A DNA stretch of 64,000 nt from Caprimulgus europaeus (Eukaryota; Chordata; Aves; Caprimulgiformes; Caprimulgidae), in contig OU015534.1 in assembly GCA_907165065.1 (NCBI GenBank), positions 9,741,686-9,805,685 of the forward strand, written 5' to 3'. The translations under genes and the position numbers were made by a program. Below the pieces are notes generated by a model. The model was not told the DNA's origin. It searched no databases and saw nothing but the letters and a program-made list of their open reading frames with translations. Below, in pieces: positions 50,201 through 61,478 of the stretch. How positions within the stretch are numbered: position 1 is the stretch's first letter; each line of letters starts with the position of its first letter.

Positions 50201-52539
50201 CAACTTCTAGGCAGGGAGTGTTTTTGCATGAATTTCTATCCAGCATAATCATGGCATAGCTGAACTAAACACAAGCATGGCTGCTGTGCCCAACAGACGT
50301 GTATCTAAACCTGAAGCTTGACTAGTGAAGCAGAACTGACTGAGCTTCTTCAAGCTTCTTTCCTCCCCTCCTCAATCCTCTCACTTGCTCCCATCGAAGT
50401 GGAACAGGTTTAACATCCAGAGATTGGGGTTTTTCCATGCAGCTGCTGCTAAGCACTGTGCTGAAGCAAGACAGACACACCTGAGCTCACTGATATAGGA
50501 GAAAAGAGCAAAGGTACTACACACTGTAATTGGAGGTGGGGGGGGGGGAAAGCATTGTTTTACCTCAGTTCTGTAACAGATTATGTACCAGGCTTGTTGG
50601 CAGAAACAGGTTGATTGCTCCAGCTGAAGGTACCTAAATATTTTGTTTCTTTTGCAAAGCCCAGAGATTGGTAAAACCATCTCCTTTCCCATCCCAATCC
50701 ACAATTCAGTAAGGTAAGGAAAAGACATTAAAAAGCAGAAAGCAAAGAGGATAGAGAATATATCAGCTGAGCAGATTAGAAGACTCAATAAAGACACCTA
50801 TTGTTACCAACAGAAATACTCTACAGACCACAGGCTGAAAACCACCATCTTAAAACTAAGCAATCCATGAAAAACAGTGGAGAGCAGCAAGATTAATTTA
50901 ATCTATGCCCCCCTATCTACACTGGAAGATTTGTAAAGGTCTGGAGATCAAAACAGTGTGAGAACTACCACTGTACGAAACCAAAAGTCTTAATATTTCT
51001 GTTACTGTCTCCTTTGTTACCTGATTAGCTGAATCCTCTTTGCACCGGCTCGCAGTTTTCATCATTAGCTGTTAACCCAGGATCTTTGGACTGTGGCAAG
51101 CACACAGCCTCAGGTGCCCAGTCTCCAACTCCTGGGGCACTGCATCGTGAAGAAATGACCTGATCATGCCAAGGGGCCAAGCGTTGGCCCCCTCGAGCAG
51201 CAGGCCAGCTGAGCAGTCATAGATCATAGCTTGTGGAGACTTCTGTAGCACAACAGGGACCAAACTGGTACTGAACGTCAAACTAAGCAGAAAAGTAATC
51301 CCCTAAGCTGCAATTTTCCTAAATGCTGGCAGCTAGAAACTGCCAACCGGTAACAGCAGTTGGCAGCTCCAGTCTGGGCTGAGGTTTTTTTCCATTTAAC
51401 TCTCCCATTCTCCCCAGTTCAGCCTGGGCAGCAGCACAGAGATCTCTCCCCTGCTGTAAGACAGCATTTTGAACAAGACCTTGGAACTCCCTCACGAACC
51501 ATCTCCTTGAATGTTGCTAACGGGGAATATCTTACACCGAGGCAATCCTCAACTGCATGCTTATGGTCTTCTCCACCTGCCTCCACTCCACCAAACTGGC
51601 ATCTTTTCAGCAGGGATTTTCTGTTCAAGTCTCCCACTTGTGGGAGTGAGCAGCTTGCTTTGGGGCAAGCTACCAGAGCCCTGCCCCTGCCAGTCAGTCC
51701 CCAAGGACACACTATGCAACCTCAGGGCGAGGTTTCATCAAAACAGTTTGGTCTGCGTAGTTCTACCAGCAGAAAGGCACCTACCACTGCTGGAAAATCC
51801 CCTGCTTTTCTTATTTCTTTCAGGCCAGCTCTGCAAGTCTTTCCAGAGTTAAGGTTTCAAGGTCAACATGTTGTTTACTGGACACCTACAGATGAATAAA
51901 CAACTCTTTGCAACAAACCTTTAAGCAAAATGTGAAGACTTATTTTAAAATAAGCCTGGCACCCCTCTCAGTTGCTTTTATAAAGAATATTATGCTGTGT
52001 CAATCTCCTTTAAGAACACAATCTCGAGTACAGCACGTAGGCATGTGCTGCAAAGACACAGAATAGCATTCAGGAAATCAGCTGGTGATTAAGAAAGGAA
52101 GCATGAGAAATCAACACAAAAAGCACCTCCAACAACAGCTGTTGGAGATGTTTCCTAGTCCATTTCAAGTCCCTTGTCTTTCACAGATGTGCCAAATGAA
52201 TTATCACTGCACAACTATAAGAAATTTGATAAACCTATATAATCAAGAAAACATATAAATTCCACAGGTATTTGCCTTATCTTATCCTGTGCCTAATAGT
52301 CTTCAGGACTTCAGCTTCGATGGTGAAAACTGAATGTTCACACATATACCCATGTGTACACAGCAGGCACAAGATATCTAACACTAATACACACTTTATA
52401 TAGATACATACGAAAAATACTCCTTGTGACAGATAACTGCAAGGCAAGCACTCATATTAAGCCACAGAACAAAGTTTATTGGATCTTCTCGAATTCTTTG
52501 TACAGTTTTGCTGCTAAACGGACACAACACATTGGCGTA
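38246..52539. other. Intergenic DNA downstream of CMPK1
   Basis: No recognised gene. The longest frame is a 323-codon plus-strand ORF at 45910-46881 (see findings). Blocks at 42290-42540, 47030-47200 and 48460-48680 have homeodomain-type AT cores or retained CpG and look like candidate regulatory DNA. A near-perfect A14/T13 palindrome lies at 48164-48194. The rest is CpG-poor unique sequence. Confidence 0.5.
48164..48194. repeat. A14/T13 near-perfect palindrome
   Basis: The sequence is CT, then 14 A, then 13 T, then AG: a 31-bp palindrome off by one base. A T10 run flanked by GTGG and CCAC lies just to the left (48138-48163), so the whole 57-bp stretch is foldable and slippage-prone. Confidence 0.85.
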
Positions 52540-54799
52540 TTGCCTTTAATCTTTATTTCAATCATAAATTCAACTTGAAAGAATTGGTAACACATTTAAT
52601 GGCATCTTCAATAAATAAAATGACAAAAAAGAAAACTAGTCTTTGCACAGACACATTACAATCCACTCCAAATTCAATATTGCCAAAACATTGTTTTTTT
52701 TTCTAAAAACTTGCTCCAAAAGGTTTTCTTTGTTTCAGCGCTTAAATACACAGAAAAGTATATGATGAGAGAAAACAGATACTCTATTCTGAACAGAACT
52801 TGTAAAAACCAGTAACTTAGAAACAAAAGATAATGAAACCTCTCTAATTAGATTAAAGAATCCTGTTTGAAGTCTTTTTGGAAAAACCCTGATTCTAACC
52901 TTCATATCAAAACATGCAGTTTCACCAGATCCTATCCTATGTCAGCATACTTATGCAATAAGAATTAAATTCCTTTTTTGTGTGCGTTTTTTTTTTAAAG
53001 GGGAAATTCATAAAGCAAAAGCATTAGCCTCCCACACTCACAAAAGTAGTCATGGTCCATATATTCTGCAGTAGTAAACAGCTATTTGTGCTCAGTCCGT
53101 TGTCTGAACTCCTGCCACACTGGAAAAGAGGCTGTAGTTTACCCTTTGTTTCCGTACCCCTCTCTTCCCCAGTCCAGCAGCCTCTAGAACCTCAGTAAGA
53201 TGAGAATTCATGCAAATACAAATCTGCCTGCACAGATCAGATTGCAGGATGAGGACCAACAAGTCTGATTCTAATTAGAAGCTAGGCTTAATTTAAAGCT
53301 TTTCCTAAACAGTGAAAGTCATCAATAAAGAAAAGCTGAACTCCAAGATTTCTTAACTGCAATTTCCTGTAACTTGCAACACCTATTAGCATACGACAAA
53401 CCAATCACAGTGTCAGTTAATGTGGGAACAACCACTCTATCACTAAAATCAGTTAAAACACTCATCTTCAAGCCTTCTGGAGCCTTCTTCAGTGAAAGCT
53501 TAGAGCATGCAAGGAATGCATAGTTGGGCCCCCACAGACCTATGCATACCATAGAGGGGAGAGAAAAGGTTACTTTAAACAAAAGGCAGAATTACACCAC
53601 ATCTGTGCAAACATTTAAACCAGTTTGTTTCAAGTAGTTATCTGCGTATCCCAACTATTGCTGCTGACTGTACTTGGCTAATTCAAGAGAACGTGATGAA
53701 CTCAACTTGTTTAAGGGAATGGAACTTTTTTTCTGCAGGTATCTTCCCCTCAGCTGATCACATCATAACAGAAGTGCAATAATTTACAATCTTTTCAAAC
53801 AGACAACTATTAAAATTATACAATTTTAGGGAAACAATTCACTAGTTTAACCATAAAAATATTTCCCCAGGTAACAAACCTTAAAGCATTCAGTAACACA
53901 GTATTTCAATAATAATAATAATACAGCAAATCCCTTCCACTTGTTATGAAAGACAGAACTGTTAGAAGATTTTGTTTATTGGACACTATTTAAGTTTTTG
54001 CCATCTTGTGAAGACCATGCTGTAATTAAGAATATAACTGTGATTTTCAGTAAATGAGTATGGAAATAATGACCTGACTTTGAAATTAGATTCTTAACCT
54101 TTTACAAATGAAGACAAGGTAAAGCTCAGGGCCATGTCATCCAGGTACTCAAGAACTTACAAGACAGTTTACATCCAGAGTCATAAGAAAGCACCACTTT
54201 CCATAAAGCACTTTGTATGTCTATTGCTGAACAGCGTATTAAATAGTTTTGTGAGAACTGCTGAAACAGATTCTCATATAAACTGTAGCTTGACTTACAG
54301 AATTCAGGTTGGGAGATAACAAGGAACTTGGTGACAAAATTATACTCTGAAAAAATATCTGCTAAATTTGGTCCAAGCATCTGAAAAACAAACAAGGGCA
54401 CACGGGCCTCTCATTGCTTAATGCTGCTGTTTAGTTGATCCTTAAAAAAAAATAAAAAAGGTGTATGGCAATAAGGAATAAGAAGGGCTGCCCATGATCA
54501 GCACATAACTGTGACAGAATAAACAGTCTCTTCAGAGAGATGTTTTAACTGTGGTTTTGCCATGTAAGTAACTGAGCTTGTACTAATTGAGAACCCTGAA
54601 ATTTGTATACTATAGCCACAAGAAGTTATTTCCTATTTAAAAAACCAGATCCATTTGTAATTAACTGCTTTTCCAATCATCATTAGATATGTGAAAAACA
54701 ATAAAAAAATCTTTTAAAACAATTACAAAGAGTGGACTGCAGTAGCAGCTATTCAAGCAAGATTCAAGCACAAGTGTAAGTGAACTTTCAAGCTGGGAA
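52540..54799 (-). other. CMPK1 3' UTR
   Basis: AT-rich, CpG-poor sequence follows the CMPK1 stop codon. On the minus strand AATAAA at 52557-52552 is followed about 25 nt later by a TG-rich element (TGTGTTGTGTCC), the usual layout of a cleavage site. This predicts an end near 52540 and a 3' UTR of about 2.2 kb. Other AATAAA copies at 53980-53975 and 52480-52475 could give shorter or slightly longer forms. Confidence 0.6.
53903..53923. repeat. Short (AAT)n repeat in the CMPK1 3' UTR
   Basis: About five to six AAT units in the AT-rich 3' UTR of CMPK1. Too short for a functional claim. Confidence 0.7.
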
Positions 54800-54841
54800 T
54801 TAGCCTTCTTTGTCAAAAATTTGTACAACTTTTTCAAAAAC
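54800..54841 (-). CDS. CMPK1: UMP-CMP kinase, last coding exon (exon 6)
   Basis: Thirteen codons plus TAA encode VFEKVVQIFDKEG, residues 184-196 of the 196-residue enzyme. This is the C-terminal helix of the nucleoside monophosphate kinase fold, and human ends VFDEVVQIFDKEG. A polypyrimidine tract and TTTTTAG acceptor lie directly before it on the minus strand. The exon starts in phase 0, which fits the phase-0 end of exon 5. Confidence 0.95.
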   Translation of the reverse strand, partial: VFEKVVQIFDKEG

Positions 54842-55274
54842 CTAAAAAGAGAGAGAAGAATATTTATTTTATGAAGTGCTAGTCAAACAATTACTTCAAG
54901 TTAAACCAGCACACACAATAATTGACAGTATTTAAAAATATATATTGGCATAAATTCCAGGCAAGAGAGACAGAAAAGCAATACTACTTCAGAAAAGCAA
55001 AATCTTGTGAAAATGAAAAAACACTGTTAAACACAGAAACACTGAAATTGTGTTTAGTCCAGCTCATGTTCAAGCAGAAATAATTGATTTCTTAAAGTTA
55101 GTGACATTTTAATCAGTTCTTCAAGAGCCAAAATGAGAATTCTACAGCTTCCCTCAGTAATACACATCAGTGCTTAATTAGCACACTAACCACACATACA
55201 CACATCTCTGAAGAATTCCAAAAATATGCACCCTGCCACTGTCATTCCCATGTTTTTTTGATTTATATACTTAC

Positions 55275-55371
55275 TTCATCAACAGATTTAGAGGCATCCA
55301 CTTTTCTGACTTTTCCCATTCTCTCATACAAGTCTATTATAGGCTTAGTAGACTGCAGATATGTATGAAGT
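55275..55371 (-). CDS. CMPK1: UMP-CMP kinase, exon 5
   Basis: 97 nt. The first base completes the split Arg151 codon, then 32 codons run to DASKSVDE (residues 152-183). The sequence TYLQSTKPIIDLYERMGKV is nearly the same as human. The acceptor is TTCTAG and the donor GTAAGT. It is separated from exon 4 by an intron of only 80 bp. This part forms the C-terminal helices packing against the core sheet. LHTYLQ replaces human IQTYLQ, a mild change. Confidence 0.96.
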
Positions 55372-55451
55372 CTAGAATGAAGCACAAGGAGAAAAAGCAT
55401 TACACAGTAAAATATAAACAGAAGGGGACTGAAAAGTTTTGGAGACAATAC
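55372..55451 (-). other. CMPK1 intron 4, 80 bp
   Basis: A very short intron between exons 4 and 5 with donor GTATTG and acceptor TTCTAG. The reading phase is restored exactly across it. It sits near the lower size limit for vertebrate splicing. Confidence 0.9.
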
Positions 55452-55528
55452 CTCTTTTCCAGGCTTTCCCGATTATCATCACTCCTACCACTGCTCTTGC
55501 CTCTTTCAAGACAGCGGCCAATACATAT
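55452..55528 (-). CDS. CMPK1: UMP-CMP kinase, exon 4 (LID region)
   Basis: 77 nt encode ICIGRCLERGKSSGRSDDN and RESLEK (residues 126-150) plus two bases of Arg151. The Arg-rich RCLERGKSSGRSDDN stretch is the LID, which closes over the phosphates during transfer. Arg130, Arg134 and Arg140 are present. Human has Glu where this copy has Gly129. The acceptor is TTTTTGTAG and the donor AG|GTATTG, a weaker donor than at the other exons. Confidence 0.96.
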
Positions 55529-57152
55529 CTACAAAAAACACCAGAAGGATGATCACAACCAAGGACACGAGGTGTTATCTTAAAAGTGGGAACAAAACAA
55601 AAAACCTGAAAAACTAAATAGGCCTGATACACAAAATACTGTCCAGATCTGGTGGATGTAACCAGAAGCCACATGGGAAGTTAACATTCTTTCAGAGAAT
55701 CATAGAATGGTTTGGGCTGGAGGGACCTTTAAAGGTCATCTAGTCTAATCCCCCTGCAGTGAGCAGGGACATCTTCAACTAGGTCAGGTTGCTCAGAGCC
55801 CCATCCAACCTGACCTTGAAGGATGATAGCTTTACACTTCACCAGTTTATTAAAATAGGGGATCTTCACATGGAATTGGGGTCAGCAGAAAGAAAAGAAA
55901 CATCAGGCTCTGAAGTTTGACTGGGTCTCTAACTTGAGACATTTCAAGATTAACACTACCTGATTTTCAAGGATGTGTTCAGACCTTCTGAAAAGCAGCG
56001 TGTCAAATTAGACTACTAACATATGCCTGCACTGACAGAAGCTCACTGTATATTCTCTCAAGAATTTTGGGAGGCTACATAATAAATTATTAAAATTTAA
56101 GTTCTTACTTTACATTGCTGTAATGAAGCAAATAAAAAGAAAAAGCTAAGTAAAAATTGAAGAACTAACCATAGTTAAAAGCTGCCTGATGAACTAAGTT
56201 TTGAAGCACAAAGTTAAGTAATCAATGCTGACACAGGTACACCTCATGAATATATTTATCTTACTCATGCAACAGGACAATGGTTAACAACTATTTTACC
56301 CTGCAAAGTACATTCATAGTAAAAAAAACAAAACAAAACAAAAACCCCAAAAAACAGAAGCTCATGTAGGCACTGTTGTCTATTTTTAGATCTAGTAAAA
56401 AAATTTAGAATGCAAAAATTAACACCTCACCAAATCATAAAAAAATAATTTAACTTTATTTGGTTTTAAATAGAAAAAATAACCTCTCACTTGTTCTTTG
56501 AGATGAAAAAAACCTGCAATTAAGTAAAAAAAAAAAGTAATAACATTTCTCATGAAACTGGGGAAAAGAATAAAAGGAAGAAAGTCAGCTTAGGGTGCTG
56601 GGATTCTCATACCATTTTTTATCCCTCAAGGGCACCAACATACTAAAAAGACAGCAAATCGTGGTGCTTGTTAAATGAATATAATGTATCATTGTCAAAA
56701 TGCCCTTGTAACCTAATGACTTGCTGAATAAAATGTTGATTACTGCCTATCCTACAATACAGCTTGTATCTATGAAAATAAAGACTTTAGAATTAAAGCA
56801 AACAACAGTTACTAAGTCATCAGAGTAATGCTTTCTGAAAATTAACCAAATAATTTTGTTTAATGTATTTAAATTTAAGAAACTCCCTGACAATGCAATT
56901 GCCTGAAGTTCTTCTTCAATGTAATTTATTTGCACAAGATTATATCAAGCGTAATTAGCTGCCTGCTACTTCAAACATAGAATTTTTCACCTGCAAAAAC
57001 AAGTTGCCAAAAAATCCTTGAAACTCACAGACCAAGTTTTCCTTCTACTCTTACACTAGCCCGTTCACTATCTGACAGAGTTTTATTGTTCTTCTGGAAT
57101 GATTCTCACAATATAGCATGAAAGGAAATTACAGAGTAACACACTTCATTAC
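55529..57152 (-). other. CMPK1 intron 3
   Basis: About 1.6 kb, AT-rich, holding a CR1 3' fragment at 55694-55828. Ends are a GTAATG donor and a TTTTTTGTAG acceptor. No other feature seen. Confidence 0.9.
55694..55828 (-). mobile_element. CR1 LINE 3' fragment in CMPK1 intron 3
   Basis: About 135 bp with the avian CR1 tail on the plus strand (AATCATAGAATGGTTTGGG, then GGACCTTTAAAGGTCATCTA and CCCCTGCAGTGAGCAGGGAC). The element is on the minus strand, in the same direction as CMPK1. The 5' part is missing. Confidence 0.9.
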
Positions 57153-57305
57153 CTCATTGTCACAATCAAAAAAGAGAACAAAAGAAACATCCGCCTTCCC
57201 ATCCATAGTCTTATTCCAGCCTTGAAGATTATCTTCATTCCTGGGAAATCCATCGATCAAGAACTTGTTCTTCTGGGAATTGGCAGCCATTGTTTGATCC
57301 ATAGC
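57153..57305 (-). CDS. CMPK1: UMP-CMP kinase, exon 3
   Basis: 153 nt, 51 codons in phase 0, residues 75-125. It contains KNKFLIDGFPRN, the conserved NMP-kinase DGFPRN motif (Asp92 to Asn97) whose Arg contacts the substrate nucleotide, and the core strand VSFVLFFDCDNE. The acceptor is TTTATCAG and the donor GAG|GTAATG. It begins AMDQTM where human has EMDQTM. UMP-CMP kinase transfers a phosphate from ATP to UMP, CMP or dCMP in the cytosol, supplying pyrimidine diphosphates and activating nucleoside analogues. Confidence 0.97.
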
Positions 57306-58180
57306 CTGATAAAAGAGAATTCAATTCATGATCTCCTGCACATACAACCATTTATCTACTTATTAAATTACCTGCAAAATGTTGTCATGGTAAGTTAAGA
57401 AGCATTTATTTTAGGATTATTGCATGTTTACAAAATGTATTTTTGTTTCACCTTCAATGCATGCTAACTAACTCACTGATGCACCAATATAGGCTTCTTT
57501 CAAACTGAATTCACTACTTCATAGAGCTCAAAATCTCATAACACATCATTCCAGCTTTAAAGGTTGATTTTTTACAAGACACTGAAAAGCGCTGTTACAC
57601 AATAAGATGCTAAAACATCCCTGATCTAGAGTTAATTCTAACGGAAAAGTTCCAGATAAATTTAGTGCCACGAGCAACAGATGCCTTTTCTGTCTTAAAG
57701 GAGATACTCTGGTTGTTTCCTGGTCATCTAACAAGAAAGAAGTCTGGAGCTTTTCCTTCCACAGGAAGGCTAGCAGGTGCTCTTCTCCTTCACCTGCTTG
57801 TCTCTTTTGATAAAACTTACAGGAACTTAGTACCTTTAAGACCTCTATCCTCCAGTCAAATACGACTGAGCTGACTAAAAGGTCCAAAAGCTCGTTAAGC
57901 AAAATAAGAAATACAGAGTTTCACTGATTTCCCTAGAGCTACTAAAAAAATAAAATAAAAATAATCCATTCTCACAGATCCCCAGGTATCAGAGGCCATC
58001 ACCCACTGCCCTCCAACCAGGCAGAAAGAAACAGGAGTAATTGCTAAGAGAAGCCCAGTATGCAATGTGCACCTGTGTGTCTATTCATACTGGAGGAAAG
58101 GCAATTCTTCCAGAACACAGCCACGTCTTTGTTGCTTAGTCTGCAAGAGTGAACCAGCAAGGAAACAGCCCTTTCCTTAC
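57306..58180 (-). other. CMPK1 intron 2
   Basis: 875 bp with donor GTAAGG and acceptor TTTATCAG. No other feature recognised. Confidence 0.9.
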
Positions 58181-58327
58181 CCTCTTCAGCAAGCTGATTG
58201 TTATTTCAACCGGTACAATTTCCCCCTCCTTAATGTAGTTCTCGATGAGTTCTCCATACTGTGAGCCTGGCCTTTTGCGCTCATCTCGAAGGAGGTCGCC
58301 AGCAGAAAGGTGCGTGTAGCCGTACTT
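58181..58327 (-). CDS. CMPK1: UMP-CMP kinase, exon 2 (NMP-binding region)
   Basis: 147 nt, 49 codons in phase 0, residues 26-74: [20 protein letters not shown], then [20 protein letters not shown] and ITISLLKR. This is the NMP-binding domain; Arg39 and the GELI..YI..G..VP segment line the substrate pocket in this family. The acceptor is GTTTCAG and the donor AGG|GTAAGG. The exon begins exactly after the Glu25 codon expected at the end of exon 1. Exons 2-6 together give 171 residues, so with the 25 residues of exon 1 the protein is the expected 196. Confidence 0.97.
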
Positions 58328-61300
58328 CTGAAACGTGCAAAACAAACAGGCACGGACCCCCGTGAATTGGTACACGTGCAAAGGTAACATCAGTCAGTGT
58401 GAACTGCATTTACCTTTGCATTACAACAGACAAACACAGGGAGTAACACCTTGCTAGCGACAGATCTATTTCACCTTCAGTGGATAATCTGACAATACAG
58501 CATACTTGGTACGCACAGAAAGCACAACAGTAGAGAGATTCTTGGGTAAAATGCTCAACACAGCTTTGGTCAGGCATTCACCTCCTGTTTCCATAGGTAA
58601 TTTTGTCACGTTTGGAAACAAGACAGTCTCAAATTCCCTGAAGTGCTTCCCCAAAATGTACCCTGTGCAATGAGACATTTAACAGTCACCAGACTAGATA
58701 CGAGCTATACTCCATCCCAACAGTTCAACTACTTAAAAATGGTAAGTGGTCATCAGTTACTGGGTCAGGTCTTGATTTACAAAGTGAAAAAGTCAGCATA
58801 GTGCCTTTCCTTCCTATGTTTACGCAACAGGTTTGCAATTTTATCCAATTACCTAGTTAAAGAAAAGCTCATTAAATTTTTCTAGGTCCTCTGGAGCTGG
58901 AGGAATGTTGCGAGCACAGCACGAGCCAGAAATCCTTACGTTCCCATTGCAGTTCTAGCACCAACTTCCTCCTCTACCTTGGTCAAATCACGTCTAACTC
59001 GGCATCTAACACTGCAGTGACACAAACAGCCCTACACACATGCTCCCCCAAATCCAGCCTGCACCCCTGCCACTGCTACCTCCTTCCCTGGCATGGGCAA
59101 GACGAACTCAGAGGGCAGCCCTTGCGGGAGTCTAATGTCTTCTCCTAATGATGATGTGGCAGATGAAGGTAAACAGCTACACTGGTGCCACCCCATGTCA
59201 CACCATGTACTGTAAACAGAAAAAGAGCAGAGAGATCAGGTCCAAATCTATCAATTTGATACCAATATGCAGGAAACCAGCAAACACCATCACTCTTCTT
59301 TCACCTCAAATGAAAGAGTTGAAAAAAAGTTGCCAATACAAAATACCAATGAAAAGCATTTGTTACATTTTAATTTCTCAGGTATTTACCATCTTAGGCA
59401 GACTCCCATTGCAAACATGTAAATACACTCTTATCAAAGACAACTCTATTGTTATAAAGGAAATTTCAGAGCAAAAAACATTTTCTCAGCTCATTTAACA
59501 CCACAAGAAAACTAACCAAGTGTACTATGCTCCTTGACCAAATATAGTCCATAAAAACAGGCAATAGACACCTCCTTGGTGATTACCTAAGCTAGCTATA
59601 CATCCAAACCAGAGTACAACTATACATACTCATCCTAAAGTTTTTTACATAAAACAACAGCAGCAGCGAAAAACTTCAGGGTTATCAGCTTGGCAGCAGC
59701 AATATCCAAAACAAATTTCAAAAAAGGTGTCTGAGCAGCATAATAATGTGACTACACACTTCTTAAGGCTGCGAACTTGGCATTTAAAAACTTGGCTTCT
59801 GGACTAAGTACAACAGAAATATTACACAACCCACTAAGTGACTTTAAAAACATTTCAGTTGCTTTCCAATTTCACCCACAAAAGCGTGGAAAGTTAGTTC
59901 TGCCATAGTCATAATTTAAGAAGGGATATAATTACCTAAATCTCCAAAACTCTACACAGCTGGCAAAAAAATGGAAACAAGATTTTACTCTAAATAACTG
60001 TGAAGAAAAAGCTCCACAGATATCCTCTATAAGCTCACTGTACTCCTGCTTTAATGTGCATTGCATTTGGACATGCCTATTTAATTGCAAATCTAAATAT
60101 TAACTATGAACTACAGAAGCCATAAACCAGAATAAATCTTTCCTTATAAGCAAGAAACCTTACTCTGCTGAACCCTAAATTAACGTGTAGTTCTTCTTGC
60201 TAAAGTTAAAGGATGATGGTATTTTTAACATCAAGTTTCTACAAAGGAGAAAACAGGAGAAAAACATAATCCCTTTGGTTTTACAGGATTACCAAACCAC
60301 TTAATTTTCCTTCGCATTTCCCTTTTCATGCATGAAAACGAAATTGAGTCAGACAATTTTTTTAGTTCTCTGTCTTTTGCAACAGCAAACTAAAATAGTT
60401 TCTAATGCCTCAACAGGAAAGTAAAAGATAGAGGTGTTTTAAAGTGCTGCTGTATAAATAGACTTGTTTTAGATAAACAGTAAATTGTATTCTGGAGTAA
60501 CCTTCAGAATGGATTAACCAGGCAATAAGAAAAACAAACCTCTCCTTCAGGGGCAAAACATCTATTTGTTAACTGTACTGAGTCAAGAGCCAAAGAAAAC
60601 GTTGGTTTAAACAATGCAAACAAGCAAGGAGAAAGGCTTGGCAGCCGCTCCGTACACAGACTATGGCTTCAGAGATGCAGTGCTCGTGCTGCTCTTGCCA
60701 GTTTCAATCAGTGCGTACAGGGCACAGAGCTTGCTTTCATCTGAGGTGAGATAAACCCTCAGCAAGCCTCCAGAACTGGAGAAAATTGTCACATCCCCAG
60801 GAGCCCGCAAAAAGAGACTGTGATGTAACTGCACAGAAACCGGGGCAAAACACCCTCTCCTCTTGCCAAGGTTTGCACCGTGCCAGCGTGACTTTCCAGC
60901 AGCGCCAAGTACATCTTGATGCAATCCCCAGAACGTGACTTGTTGCAACTACTGCCTCATTCTTCTCTTCCCAAATCAGAAAGGGAGCAGGACCGTGGCT
61001 GCCAAACAATGAAAAAGCAGTTTCTCCAGTTCTTCAAGGACGCATATATGCTAGGTTCATAAGGAAGACTTGAGATAGAAACTAGGTTAAAAAAAAATTC
61101 CAAATATTTGGATGCCAAGAGCCTAAAATCTGGACAGATTTTTAGGTTACAGAGAAGCAAAAATAAAGTATTGAATTAACTATTCTAAAACTTATTTCAG
61201 AGATAATGTTTTCTGCTATGCTAGCAGACTGGCGTGCTGTTCTATAAGAAGAAAAAAAGATTAAATCAGTAAGTCGCTATGACACAAGTTCTCATTATTT

Positions 61301-61427
61301 TAAAAACTATTTTTATACTTGGAGAAGCACAATCCAAATCTCTTACAAAAAATTAACTGTGAATGAAAAAGATAAAAATCAGCTGTCTTCAGAACCACTG
61401 GAGACATTTCCCTTCCTTGCTTTAAAA

Positions 61428-61478
<51 letters not shown>

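Noticed and set aside
51360..51899. 179-codon plus-strand frame
   Set aside because: No recognisable domain and composition like neighbouring random frames.
58466..61160. CMPK1 exon 1 within the window
   Set aside because: No minus-strand frame here carries the P-loop GGPGAGKGTQ and there is no CpG island promoter; exon 1 must lie outside.
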